In this document: piece after piece, positions 10,127 to 21,629 of the stretch
Layout: each line of letters starts with the position of its first letter
Position numbering within the stretch: the stretch's first letter is position 1
Program-made: the position numbers and the translations under genes
Source of the DNA: Notolepis coatsorum
Lineage: Eukaryota; Chordata; Actinopteri; Aulopiformes; Paralepididae
Direction: 5' to 3'
DNA: 64,000 nucleotides
Assembly (NCBI GenBank): GCA_963971535.1
Contig: OZ020587.1
Location: forward strand, 159,849,856 to 159,913,855
The notes under the pieces: model-generated
Told to the model about the DNA's origin: nothing
The model's input: only the letters and a program-made list of their open reading frames with translations
The model's database searches: none

Positions 10127-10206
<80 letters not shown>
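10063..10206. repeat. (GA)n purine microsatellite
   Basis: GA-rich run with an interrupted first half (AGAAAGGAAAAGAGG and similar) and an uninterrupted GA run of about 70 bp (about 10134-10204). It is all purine on the plus strand, the mirror of the CT array upstream. Confidence 0.95.
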
Positions 10207-10208
<2 letters not shown>

Positions 10209-10256
10209 GGGGCCCTGGCGTTGAACAGCAGAGCAAAAACAATCCTTGTTTAACAC

Positions 10257-13200
10257 AGTTGAGAGTGAAGGTTAAGTCATGGTTTTAACTCCGTGTTGTT
10301 GAGTTAAGTCATGGTTTTAGCTCTGTGTTGTTGAGAGTTACGTCGTGGTTTTAGCTCTGTGTTGTTGAGAGTTAAGTCATGGTTTTAGCTCTGTCTTGTT
10401 GAGAGTTAAGTCATGGTTTTAGCTCCCTGTTGTTGAGAGTTAAGTCATGGTTTTAGCTCCGTGTTGTTGAGTTAAGTCATGGTTTTAGTTCCCTGTGTTG
10501 TTGAGTTAAGTCATGGTTTTAGTTCCCTGTGTTGTTGTTGAGTTAAGTCATGGTTTTAGCTCTGTGTTGTTGAGAGTTAAGTCATGGTTTTAGTTCTGTG
10601 TTGTTGAGAGTTAAGTCATGGTTTTAGCTCTGTGTTGTTGAGAGTTAAGTCATGGTTTTAGCTCTGTGTTGTTGAGAGTTAAGTCATGGTTTTAGCTCCG
10701 TGATGTTGAGAGTTAAGTCATGGTTTTAGTTCCCTGTGGTGTTGAGAGTTAAGTCATGGTTTTAGCTCTGTCTTGTTGAGAGTTAAGTCATGGTTTTAGC
10801 TCTGTGTTGTTGAGAGTTAAGTCATGGTTTTAGCTCCGTGTTGTTGAGAGTTAAGTCATGGTTTTAGCTCCGTGTTGTTGAGTTAAGTCATGGTTTTAGC
10901 TCTGTGTTGTTGAGAGTTAAGTCATGGTTTTAGCTCTGTGTTGTTGAGAGTTAAGTCATGGTTTTAGCTCCGTGTTGTTGAGAGTTAAGTCATGGTTTTA
11001 GTTCCCTGTGGTGTTGAGAGTTAAGTCATGGTTTTAGCTTTGTCTTGTTGAGAGTTAAGTCATGGTTTTAGCTCCGTGTTGTTGAGAGTTAAGTCATGGT
11101 TTTAGCTCCGTGTTGTTGAGTTAAGTCATGGTCTTAGCTCTGTGTTGTTGAGAGTTAAGTCATGGTTTTAGCTCTGTGTTGTTGAGTTAAGTCATGGTTT
11201 TAGCTCCTTGTTGAGAGTTAAGTCATGGTTTTAGCTCTGTGTTGTTGAGAGTTAAGTCATGGTTTTAGTTCTGTGTTGTTGAGAGTTAAGTCATGGTTTT
11301 AGCTCTGTGTTGTTGAGAGTTAAGTCATGGTTTTAGTTCCCTGTGTTGTTGAGAGTTAAGTCGTGATTTTAGATCCGTCTTGTTGAGAGTTAAGTCATGG
11401 TTTTAGCTCTGTGTTGTTGAGTTAAGTCATGGTTTTAGGTCCCTGTGTTGTTGAGAGTTAAGTCATGGTTTTAGTTCTGTGTTGTTGAGAGTTAAGTCAT
11501 GGTTTTAGCTATGTGTTGTTGAGTTAAGTCATGGTTTTAGCTCTGTGTTGTTGAGAGTTAAGTCATGGTTTTAGCTCTGTGTTGTTGAGAGTTAAGTCAT
11601 GGTTTTAGCTCTGTCTTGTTGAGAGTTAAGTCATGGTTTTAGCTCCGTGTTGTTGAGAGTTAAGTCATGGTTTTAGCTCTGTCTTGTTGAGAGTTAAGTC
11701 ATGGTTTTAGCTCTGTCTTGTTGAGAGTTAAGTCATGGTTTTAGCTCCCTGTTGTTGAGAGTTAAGTCATGGTTTTAGCTCTGTGTTGTTGAGTTAAGTC
11801 ATGGTTTTAGCTCTGTGTTGTTGAGTTAAGTCATGGTTTTAGCTCCGTGTTGTTGAGAGTTAAGTCATGGTTTTAGTTCCCTGTGTTGTTGAGAGTTAAG
11901 TCATGGTTTTAGCTCTGTGTTGTTGAGTTAAGTCATGGTTTTAGCTCCGTGTTGTTGAGAGTTAAGTCATGGTTTTAGCTCTGTCTTGTTGAGAGTTAAG
12001 TCATGGTTTTAGCTCCCTGTTGTTGAGAGTTAAGTCATGGTTTTAGCTCTGTGTTGTTGAGAGTTAAGTCATGGTTTTAGCTCTGTCTTGTTGAGAGTTA
12101 AGTCATGGTTTTAGCTCCCTGTTGTTGAGAGTTAAGTCATGGTTTTAGCTCTGTGTTGTTGAGTTAAGTCATGGTTTTAGCTCCGTGTTGTTGAGAGTTA
12201 AGTCATGGTTTTAACTCTGTCTTGTTGAGAGTTAAGTCATGGTTTTAGCTCCCTGTTGTTGAGAGTTAAGTCATGGTTTTAGCTCTGTGTTGTTGAGAGT
12301 TAAGTCATGGTTTTAGTTCCCTGTGTTGTTGAGAGTTAAGTCATGATTTTAGCTCTGTGTTGTTGAGTTAAGTCATGGTTTTAGCTCTGTGTTGTTGAGA
12401 GTTAAGTCATGGTTTTAGTTCCCTGTGTTGTTGAGAGTTAAGTCATGGTTTTAGCTCTGTTGTTGAGAGTAAGTCATGGTTTTAGCTCGGTGTTGTTGAG
12501 AGTTAAGTCATGGTTTTAGCTCCCTGTTGTTGAGTTAAGTCATGGTTTTAGCTCGGTGTTGTTGAGTTAAGTCATGGTTTTAGCTCCGTGTTGTTGAGAG
12601 TTAAGTCATGGTTTTAGCTCTGTCTTGTTGAGAGTTAAGTCATGGTTTTAGCTCTGTCTTGTTGAGAGTTAAGTCATGGTTTTAGCTCCGTGTTGTTGAG
12701 AGTTAAGTCATGGTTTTAGCTCGGTCTTGTTGAGAGTTAAGTCATGGTTTTAGCTCCGTCTTGTTGAGAGTTAAGTCATGGCTTTAGCTCCCTGTTGTTG
12801 AGAGTTAAGTCATGGTTTTAGCTCTGTGTTGTTGAGTTAAGTCATGGTTTTAGCTCTGTGTTGTTGAGTTAAGTCATGGTTTTAGCTCCGTGTTGTTGAG
12901 AGTTAAGTCATGGTTTTAGTTCCCTGTGTTGTTGAGAGTTAAGTCATGGTTTTAGCTCTGTGTTGTTGAGTTAAGTCATGGTTTTAGCTCCGTGTTGTTG
13001 AGAGTTAAGTCATGGTTTTAGCTCTGTCTTGTTGAGAGTTAAGTCATGGTTTTAGCTCCCTGTTGTTGAGAGTTAAGTCATGGTTTTAAATCTGTGTTGT
13101 TGAGAGTTAAGTCATGGTTTTAGCTCTGTGTTGTTGAGTTAAGTCATGGTTTTAGCTCTGTGTTGTTGAGTTAAATCATGGTTTTAGCTCTGTGTTGTTG

Positions 13201-15854
13201 AGAGTTAAGTCATGGTTTTAGTTCCCCGTGTTGTTGAGAGTTAAGTCATGGTTTTAGCTCTGTGTTGTTGAGTTAAGTCATGGTTTTAGCTCTGTGTTGT
13301 TGAGAGTTAAGTCATGGTTTTAGCTCTGTCTTGTTGAGAGTTAAGTCATGGTTTTAGCTCTGTGTTGTTGAGAGTTAAGTCATGGTTTTAGCTCTGTGTT
13401 GTTGAGAGTTAAGTCATGGTTTTAGTTCCCTGTGTTGTTGAGAGTTAAGTCATGGTTTTAGCTCTGTGTTGTTGAGTTAAGTCATGGTTTTAGCTCTGTG
13501 TTGTTGAGTTAAGTCATGGTTTTAGTTCCCTGTGTTGTTGAGAGTTAAGTCATGGTTTTAGCTCTGTGTTGTTGAGAGTTAAGTCATGGTTTTAGTTCCC
13601 TGTGTTGTTGAGTTAAGTCATGGTGTTAGCTCTGTCTTGTTGAGAGTTAAGTCATGGTTTTAGCTCCGTGTTGTTGAGAGTTAAGTCATGGTTTTAGCTC
13701 TGTGTTGAGAGTTAAGTCATGGTTTTAGCTCTGTGTTGTTGAGTTAAGTCATGGTTTTAGCTCTGTGTTGTTGAGAGTTAAGTCATGGTTTTAGCTCTGT
13801 GTTGTTGAGAGTTAAGTCATGATTTTAGCTCTGTCTTGTTGAGAGTTAAGTCATGGTTTTAGCTCCGTGTTGTTGAGAGTTAAGTCATGGTTTTAGCTCT
13901 GTCTTGTTGAGAGTTAAGTCATGGTTTTAGCTCTGTCTTGTTGAGAGTTAAGTCATGGTTTTAGCTCCCTGTTGTTGAGAGTTAAGTCATGGTTTTAGCT
14001 CTGTGTTGTTGAGTTAAGTCATGGTTTTAGCTCTGTGTTGTTGAGTTAAGTCATGGTTTCAGCTCCATGTTGTTGAGAGTTAAGTCATGGTTTTAGTTCC
14101 CTGTGTTGTTGAGAGTTAAGTCATAGTTTTAGCTCTGTGTTGTTGAGTTAAGTCATGGTTTTAGCTCCGTGTTGTTGAGAGTTAAGTCATGGTTTTAGCG
14201 CTGTCTTGTTGAGAGTTAAGTCATGGTTTTAGCTCCCTGTTGTTGAGAGTTAAGTCATGGTTTTAGCTCTGTGTTGTTGAGAGTTAAGTCATGGTTTTAG
14301 CTCCCTGTTGTTGAGAGTTAAGTCATGGTTTTAGCTCTGTGTTGTTGAGTTAAGTCATGGTTTTAGCTCTGTGTTGTTGAGTTAAGTCATGGTTTTAGCT
14401 CCCTGTTGTTGAGAGTTAAGTCATGGTTTTAGCTCTGTGTTGTTGAGTTAAGTCATGGTTTTAGCTCCGTGTTGTTGAGAGTTAAGTCATGGTTTTAGCT
14501 CTGTCTTGTTGAGAGTTAAGTCATGGTTTTAGCTCTGTGTTGTTGAGAGTTAAGTCATGGTTTTAGCTCTGTGTTGTTGAGAGTTAAGTCATGGTTTTAG
14601 TTCCCTGTGTTGTTGAGAGTTAAGTCATGGTTTTAGCTCTGTGTTGTTGAGTTAAGTCATGGTTTTAGCTCTGTGTTGTTGAGAGTTAAGTCATGGTTTT
14701 AGTTCCCTGTGTTGTTGAGAGTTAAGTCATGGTGTTAGATCTGTCTTGTTGAGAGTTAAGTCATGGTTTTAGCTCTGTGTTGTTGAGTTAAGTCATGGTT
14801 TTAGCTCTGTGTTGAGAGTTAAGTCATGGTTTTAGCTCTGTGTTGTTGAGTTAAGTCATGGTTTTAGCCCTGTGTTGTTGAGAGTTAAGTCATGGTTTTA
14901 GCTCTGTGTTGTTGAGAGTTAAGTCATGGTTTTAGCTCTGTCTTGTTGAGAGTTAAGTCATGGTTTTAGCTCCGTGTTGTTGAGAGTTAAGTCATGGTTT
15001 TAGCTCTGTCTTGTTGAGAGTTAAGTCATGGTTTTAGCTCTGTCTTGTTGAGAGTTAAGTCATGGTTTTAGCTCCCTGTTGTTGAGTTAAGTCATGGTTT
15101 TAGCTCTGTGTTGTTGAGTTAAGTCATGGTTTTAGCTCTGTGTTGTTGAGTTAAGTCATGGTTTTAGCTCCGTGTTGTTGAGAGTTAAGTCATGGTTTTA
15201 GTTCCCTGTGTTGTTGAGAGTTAAGTCATGGTTTTAACTCTGTGTTGTTGAGTTAAGTCATGGTTTTAGCTCCGTGTTGTTGAGAGTTAAGTCATGGTTT
15301 TAGCTCTGTCTTGTTGAGAGTTAAGTCATGGTTTTAGCTCCCTGTTGTTGAGAGTTAAGTCATGGTTTTAGCTCTGTGTTGTTGAGAGTTAAGTCATGGT
15401 TTTAGCTCCCTGTTGTTGAGAGTTAAGTCATGGTTTTAGCTCTGTGTTGTTGAGTTAAGTCATGGTTTTAGCTCTGTATTGTTGAGTTAAGTCATGGTTT
15501 TAGCTCCCTGTTGTTGAGAGTTAAGTCATGGTTTTAGCTCTGTGTTGTTGAGTTAAGTCATGGTTTTAGCTCTGTGTTGTTGAGTTAAGTCATGGTTTTA
15601 GCTCTGTCTTGTTGAGAGTTAAGTCATGGTTTTAGCTCTGTGTTGTTGAGAGTTAAGTCATGGTTTTAGCTCTGTGTTGTTGAGAGTTAAGTCATGGTTT
15701 TAGTTCCCTGTGTTGTTGAGAGTTAAGTCATGGTTTTAGCTCTGTGTTGTTGAGTTAAAGTCATGGTTTTAGCTCTGTGTTGTTGAGAGTTAAGTCATGG
15801 TTTTATTTCCCTGTGTTGTTGAGAGTTAAGTCATGGTTTTAGCTCTGTGTTGAG
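10257..15854 (+). repeat. 34-bp satellite, segment 1
   Basis: Start of the giant satellite. The commonest unit is 34 bp: GAGAGTTAAGTCATGG, then TTTTAGCTCTGTGTTGTT. Units lacking one GA are 32 bp. The second half varies among CTCTGTGTT, CTCTGTCTT, CTCCGTGTT, CTCCCTGTT (one base shorter) and TTCCCTGTGTT (two longer). Every unit carries TGA and TTAA in several registers, so no long reading frame is possible. The first unit, with GAGTGAAGGTTAAG, and other early units (TTACGTCGTGG at about 10335, an extra GTT near 10525) are more diverged, as at most array edges. The part from about 12.27 kb to the hAT insertion recurs 13,661 bp downstream. The last eight bases, GTGTTGAG (15847-15854), are the left target duplication of the hAT copy. 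Confidence 0.95.
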
Positions 15855-16541
15855 TAGGGGTGGGACGATACATCGATCCAGATCGATACATCGATGTAAT
15901 TATCAACAATCGAATCGGATCGATGCGATGTAATAAGATCGATTCATATCGATACTCTTATTTTGAAAATCCTGTGGCGAGTCTCATATCCGCCCAAGAA
16001 CAACAGCAGTAGCTCCGTGTGTGTAGATGTTACAGCATAGCATTCTCCCTTTCTGTGTGTGTGTGTGTGCGCGCGTCTTTGGAAAGACCAGATGAGGTCA
16101 GAGGAGTTTGATGTTTAAATGTTATTTAAACATAAACAATATAATACATAATAAATGTAGGCCTATACATGATCATGCAACATCAACAAATTGTTGTAGG
16201 AACGGTTTGGGAGAGGGAGGTTGTGAGTTTTGAGTTCCAAAAAATTTAGCTTAAAGTTTAAAGCTCAATATATAAGAACGTGGCACTTTACAGTGAACAG
16301 GAGGTCTATTTGTATTAAAAACAATAGATTGATATTTTCATGACCTTTTTTTTGTTGATCTAAATGTTACTGATTGTGTTAAATGGGCATATGATATCAT
16401 CTCATATCGATCGCAGGCACCTGAATCTAATCGTATCGTATTGTATCATGAGAGACTTTGTGATATCGGCAAATATCGTATCGTTGTCCAAAGAATCAAT
16501 ATCGTATCGTATCATGATGAAACTGGTGATTCCCACCCCTA
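15855..16541. mobile_element. Non-autonomous hAT element, copy 1
   Basis: A 687-bp element with inverted ends TAGGGGTGGGA and TCCCACCCCTA and a perfect 8-bp target duplication GTGTTGAG (15847-15854, 16542-16549) cut from the satellite unit. The end sequence and 8-bp duplication indicate hAT. Many copies of ATCGATA and ATCGTATCG lie within about 120 bp of each end, likely subterminal transposase sites. A (GT)n-GCGCGCG run lies at about 16052-16076. There is no transposase; the 78-codon open frame at 16364-16600 runs out of the element into satellite and has no known domain. The copy at 20943 matches it except, as far as I can see, for one base: G at 16438, A at 21526. Confidence 0.9.
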
Positions 16542-19500
16542 GTGTTGAGTTAAGTCATGGTTTTAGCTCTGTGTTGTTGAGAGTTAAGTCATGGTTTTAG
16601 CTCTGTCTTGTTGAGAGTTAAGTCATGGTTTTAGCTCCCTGTTGTTGAGAGTTAAGTCATGGTTTTAGCTCTGTGTTGTTGAGAGTTAAGTCATGGTTTT
16701 AGCTCCCTGTTGTTGAGAGTTAAGTCATGGTTTTAGCTCTGTGTTGTTGAGTTAAGTCATAGTTTTAGCTCTGTGTTGTTGAGTTAAGTCATGGTTTTAG
16801 CTCCCTGTTGTTGAGAGTTAAGTCATGGTTTTAGCTCTGTGTTGTTGAGTTAAGTCATGGTTTTAGCTCCGTGTTGTTGAGAGTTAAGTCATGGTTTTAG
16901 CTCTGTCTTGTTGAGAGTTAAGTCATGGTTTTAGCTCTGTGTTGTTGAGAGTTAAGTCATGGTTTTAGCTCTGTGTTGTTGAGAGTTAAGTCATGGTTTT
17001 AGTTCCCTGTGTTGTTGAGAGTTAAGTCATGGTTTTAGCTCTGTGTTGTTGAGTTAAGTCATGGTTTTAGCTCTGTGTTGTTGAGAGTTAAGTCATGGTT
17101 TTAGTTCCCTGTGTTGTTGAGAGTTAAGTCATGGTTTTAGCTCTGTGTTGTTGAGAGTTAAGTCATGGTTTTAGTTCCCTGTGTTGTTGAGAGTTAAGTC
17201 ATGGTGTTAGCTCTGTCTTGTTGAGAGTTAAGTCATGGTTTTAACTCCGTGTTGTTGAGAGTTAAGTCATGGTTTTAGCTCTGTGTTGAGAGTTAAGTCA
17301 TGGTTTTAGCTCTGTGTTGTTGAGTTAAGTCATGGTTTTAGCTCTGTCTTGTTGAGAGTTAAGTCATGGTTTTAGCTCCCTGTTGTTGAGAATTAAGTCA
17401 TGGTTTTAGCTCTGTGTTGTTGAGTTAAGTCATGGTTTTAGCTCTGTGTTGTTGAGTTAAGTCATGGTTTTAGCTCCGTGTTGTTGAGAGTTAAGTCATG
17501 GTTTTAGTTCCCTGTGTTGTTGAGAGTTAAGTCATGGTTTTAGCTCTGTGTTGTTGAGTTAAGTCATGGTTTTAGCTCCGTGTTGTTGAGAGTTAAGTCA
17601 TGGTTTTAGCTCTGTCTTGTTGAGAGTTAAGTCATGGTTTTAGCTCCCTGTTGTTGAGAGTTAAGTCATGGTTTTAGCTCTGTGTTGTTGAGTTAAGTCA
17701 TGGTTTTAGCTCCCTGTTGTTGAGAGTTAAGTCATGGTTTTAGCTCTGTGTTGTTGAGTTAAGTCATGGTTTTAGCTCTGTGTTGTTGAGTTAAGTCATG
17801 GTTTTAGCTCCCTGTTGTTGAGTTAAGTCATGGTTTTAGCTCTGTGTTGTTGAGTTAAGTCATGGTTTTAGCTCCGTGTTGTTGAGAGTTAAGTCATGGT
17901 TTTAGCTCTGTCTTGTTGAGAGTTAAGTCATGGTTTTAGCTCTGTGTTGTTGAGAGTTAAGTCATGGTTTTAGCTCTGTGTTGTTGAGAGTTAAGTCATG
18001 GTTTTAGTTCCCTGTGTTGTTGAGAGTTAAGTCATGGTTTTAGCTCTGTGTTGTTGAGTTAAGTCATGGTTTTAGCTCTGTGTTGTTGAGAGTTAAGTCA
18101 TGGTTTTAGTTCCCTGTGTTGTTGAGAGTTAAGTCATGGTTTTAGCTCTGTGTTGTTGAGAGTTAAGTCATGGTTTTAGTTCCCTGTGTTGTTGAGAGTT
18201 AAGTCATGGTGTTAGCTCTGTCTTGTTGAGAGTTAAGTCATGGTTTTAGCTCTGTGTTGTTGAGAGTTAAGTCATGGTTTTAGCTCTGTGTTGAGTTAAG
18301 TCATGGTTTTAGCTCTGTGTTGTTGAGTTAAGTCATGCTTTTAGCCCTGTGTTGTTGAGAGTTAAGTCATGGTTTTAGCTCTGTGTTGTTGAGAGTTAAG
18401 TCATGGTTTTAGCTCTGTCTTGTTGAGAGTTAAGTCATGGTTTTAGCTCCGTGTTGTTGAGAGTTAAGTCATGGTTTTAGCTCGGTCTTGTTGAGAGTTA
18501 AGTCATGGTTTTAGCTCTGTCTTGTTGAGAGTTAAGTCATGGTTTTAGCTCCCTGTTGTTGAGAGTTAAGTCATGGTTTTAGCTCTGTGTTGTTGAGTTA
18601 AGTCATGGTTTTAGCTCTGTGTTGTTGAGTTAAGTCATGGTTTTAGCTCCGTGTTGTTGAGAGTTAAGTCATGGTTTTAGTTCCGTGTTGTTGAGAGTTA
18701 AGTCATGGTTTTAGCTCTGTGTTGTTGAGTTAAGTCATGGTTTTAGCTCTGTCTTGTTGAGAGTTAAGTCATGGTTTTAGCTCCCTGTTGTTGAGAGTTA
18801 AGTCATGGTTTTAGCTCTGTGTTGTTGAGTTAAGTCATGGTTTTAGCTCTGTGTTGTTGAGAGTTAAGTCATGGTTTTAGCTCTGTGTTGTTGAGAGTTA
18901 AGTCATGATTTTAGCTCTGTCTTGTTGAGAGTTAAGTCATGGTTTTAGCTCCGTGTTGTTGAGAGTTAAGTCATGGTTTTAGCTCTGTCTTGTTGAGAGT
19001 TAAGTCATGGTTTTAGCTCTGTCTTGTTGAGAGTTAAGTCATGGTTTTAGCTCCCTGTTGTTGAGAGTTAAGTCATGGTTTTAGCTCTGTGTTGTTGAGT
19101 TAAGTCATGGTTTTAGCTCTGTGTTGTTGAGTTAAGTCATGGTTTTAGCTCCATGTTGTTGAGAGTTAAGTCATGGTTTTAGTTCCCTGTGTTGTTGAGA
19201 GTTAAGTCATAGTTTTAGCTCTGTGTTGTTGAGTTAAGTCATGGTTTTAGCTCCGTGTTGTTGAGAGTTAAGTCATGGTTTTAGCGCTGTCTTGTTGAGA
19301 GTTAAGTCATGGTTTTAGCTCCCTGTTGTTGAGAGTTAAGTCATGGTTTTAGCTCTGTGTTGTTGAGAGTTAAGTCATGGTTTTAGCTCCCTGTTGTTGA
19401 GAGTTAAGTCATGGTTTTAGCTCTGTGTTGTTGAGTTAAGTCATGGTTTTAGCTCTGTGTTGTTGAGTTAAGTCATGGTTTTAGCTCCCTGTTGTTGAGA

Positions 19501-20942
19501 GTTAAGTCATGGTTTTAGCTCTGTGTTGTTGAGTTAAGTCATGGTTTTAGCTCCGTGTTGTTGAGAGTTAAGTCATGGTTTTAGCTCTGTCTTGTTGAGA
19601 GTTAAGTCATGGTTTTAGCTCTGTGTTGTTGAGAGTTAAGTCATGGTTTTAGCTCTGTGTTGTTGAGAGTTAAGTCATGGTTTTAGTTCCCTGTGTTGTT
19701 GAGAGTTAAGTCATGGTTTTAGCTCTGTGTTGTTGAGTTAAGTCATGGTTTTAGCTCTGTGTTGTTGAGAGTTAAGTCATGGTTTTAGTTCCCTGTGTTG
19801 TTGAGAGTTAAGTCATGGTGTTAGATCTGTCTTGTTGAGAGTTAAGTCATGGTTTTAGCTCTGTGTTGTTGAGTTAAGTCATGGTTTTAGCTCTGTGTTG
19901 AGAGTTAAGTCATGGTTTTAGCTCTGTGTTGTTGAGTTAAGTCATGGTTTTAGCCCTGTGTTGTTGAGAGTTAAGTCATGGTTTTAGCTCTGTGTTGTTG
20001 AGAGTTAAGTCATGGTTTTAGCTCTGTCTTGTTGAGAGTTAAGTCATGGTTTTAGCTCCGTGTTGTTGAGAGTTAAGTCATGGTTTTAGCTCTGTCTTGT
20101 TGAGAGTTAAGTCATGGTTTTAGCTCTGTCTTGTTGAGAGTTAAGTCATGGTTTTAGCTCCCTGTTGTTGAGTTAAGTCATGGTTTTAGCTCTGTGTTGT
20201 TGAGTTAAGTCATGGTTTTAGCTCTGTGTTGTTGAGTTAAGTCATGGTTTTAGCTCCGTGTTGTTGAGAGTTAAGTCATGGTTTTAGTTCCCTGTGTTGT
20301 TGAGAGTTAAGTCATGGTTTTAACTCTGTGTTGTTGAGTTAAGTCATGGTTTTAGCTCCGTGTTGTTGAGAGTTAAGTCATGGTTTTAGCTCTGTCTTGT
20401 TGAGAGTTAAGTCATGGTTTTAGCTCCCTGTTGTTGAGAGTTAAGTCATGGTTTTAGCTCTGTGTTGTTGAGAGTTAAGTCATGGTTTTAGCTCCCTGTT
20501 GTTGAGAGTTAAGTCATGGTTTTAGCTCTGTGTTGTTGAGTTAAGTCATGGTTTTAGCTCTGTATTGTTGAGTTAAGTCATGGTTTTAGCTCCCTGTTGT
20601 TGAGAGTTAAGTCATGGTTTTAGCTCTGTGTTGTTGAGTTAAGTCATGGTTTTAGCTCTGTGTTGTTGAGAGTTAAGTCATGGTTTTAGCTCTGTCTTGT
20701 TGAGAGTTAAGTCATGGTTTTAGCTCTGTGTTGTTGAGAGTTAAGTCATGGTTTTAGCTCTGTGTTGTTGAGAGTTAAGTCATGGTTTTAGTTCCCTGTG
20801 TTGTTGAGAGTTAAGTCATGGTTTTAGCTCTGTGTTGTTGAGTTAAAGTCATGGTTTTAGCTCTGTGTTGTTGAGAGTTAAGTCATGGTTTTATTTCCCT
20901 GTGTTGTTGAGAGTTAAGTCATGGTTTTAGCTCTGTGTTGAG
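16542..20942 (+). repeat. 34-bp satellite, segment 2
   Basis: Satellite of the same unit and orientation, between the two hAT copies. Comparison of rare variants shows that about 13.70-18.79 kb and 18.79-23.88 kb are tandem copies with an offset of 5,086-5,088 bp. Examples: CATGCTTTTAGCCCTG at 18334 and 23422, CGGTCTTG at 18483 and 23571, TCATGATTTTAG at 13817 and 18903. The 2-bp drift comes from one GAG/GAGAG change near 15.59 kb. Confidence 0.95.
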
Positions 20943-21629
20943 TAGGGGTGGGACGATACATCGATCCAGATCGATACATCGATGTAATTATCAACAATCG
21001 AATCGGATCGATGCGATGTAATAAGATCGATTCATATCGATACTCTTATTTTGAAAATCCTGTGGCGAGTCTCATATCCGCCCAAGAACAACAGCAGTAG
21101 CTCCGTGTGTGTAGATGTTACAGCATAGCATTCTCCCTTTCTGTGTGTGTGTGTGTGCGCGCGTCTTTGGAAAGACCAGATGAGGTCAGAGGAGTTTGAT
21201 GTTTAAATGTTATTTAAACATAAACAATATAATACATAATAAATGTAGGCCTATACATGATCATGCAACATCAACAAATTGTTGTAGGAACGGTTTGGGA
21301 GAGGGAGGTTGTGAGTTTTGAGTTCCAAAAAATTTAGCTTAAAGTTTAAAGCTCAATATATAAGAACGTGGCACTTTACAGTGAACAGGAGGTCTATTTG
21401 TATTAAAAACAATAGATTGATATTTTCATGACCTTTTTTTTGTTGATCTAAATGTTACTGATTGTGTTAAATGGGCATATGATATCATCTCATATCGATC
21501 GCAGGCACCTGAATCTAATCGTATCATATTGTATCATGAGAGACTTTGTGATATCGGCAAATATCGTATCGTTGTCCAAAGAATCAATATCGTATCGTAT
21601 CATGATGAAACTGGTGATTCCCACCCCTA
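20943..21629. mobile_element. Non-autonomous hAT element, copy 2
   Basis: Same 687-bp element, same ends, same orientation and the same GTGTTGAG target duplication (20935-20942, 21630-21637) in the same satellite context as copy 1. It is a passenger of the 5,088-bp block duplication and not a second insertion. The one difference seen, G at 16438 against A at 21526, lies in a CpG, so it could be methylation-driven decay of this copy. Confidence 0.9.

Noticed and set aside
6859-10288. Long plus-strand open frames of up to 1141 codons (Ser-Leu-Arg repeats)
   Set aside because: Stops can hardly arise in CT-rich sequence, several frames are open at once, and there is no domain. Composition artefact.
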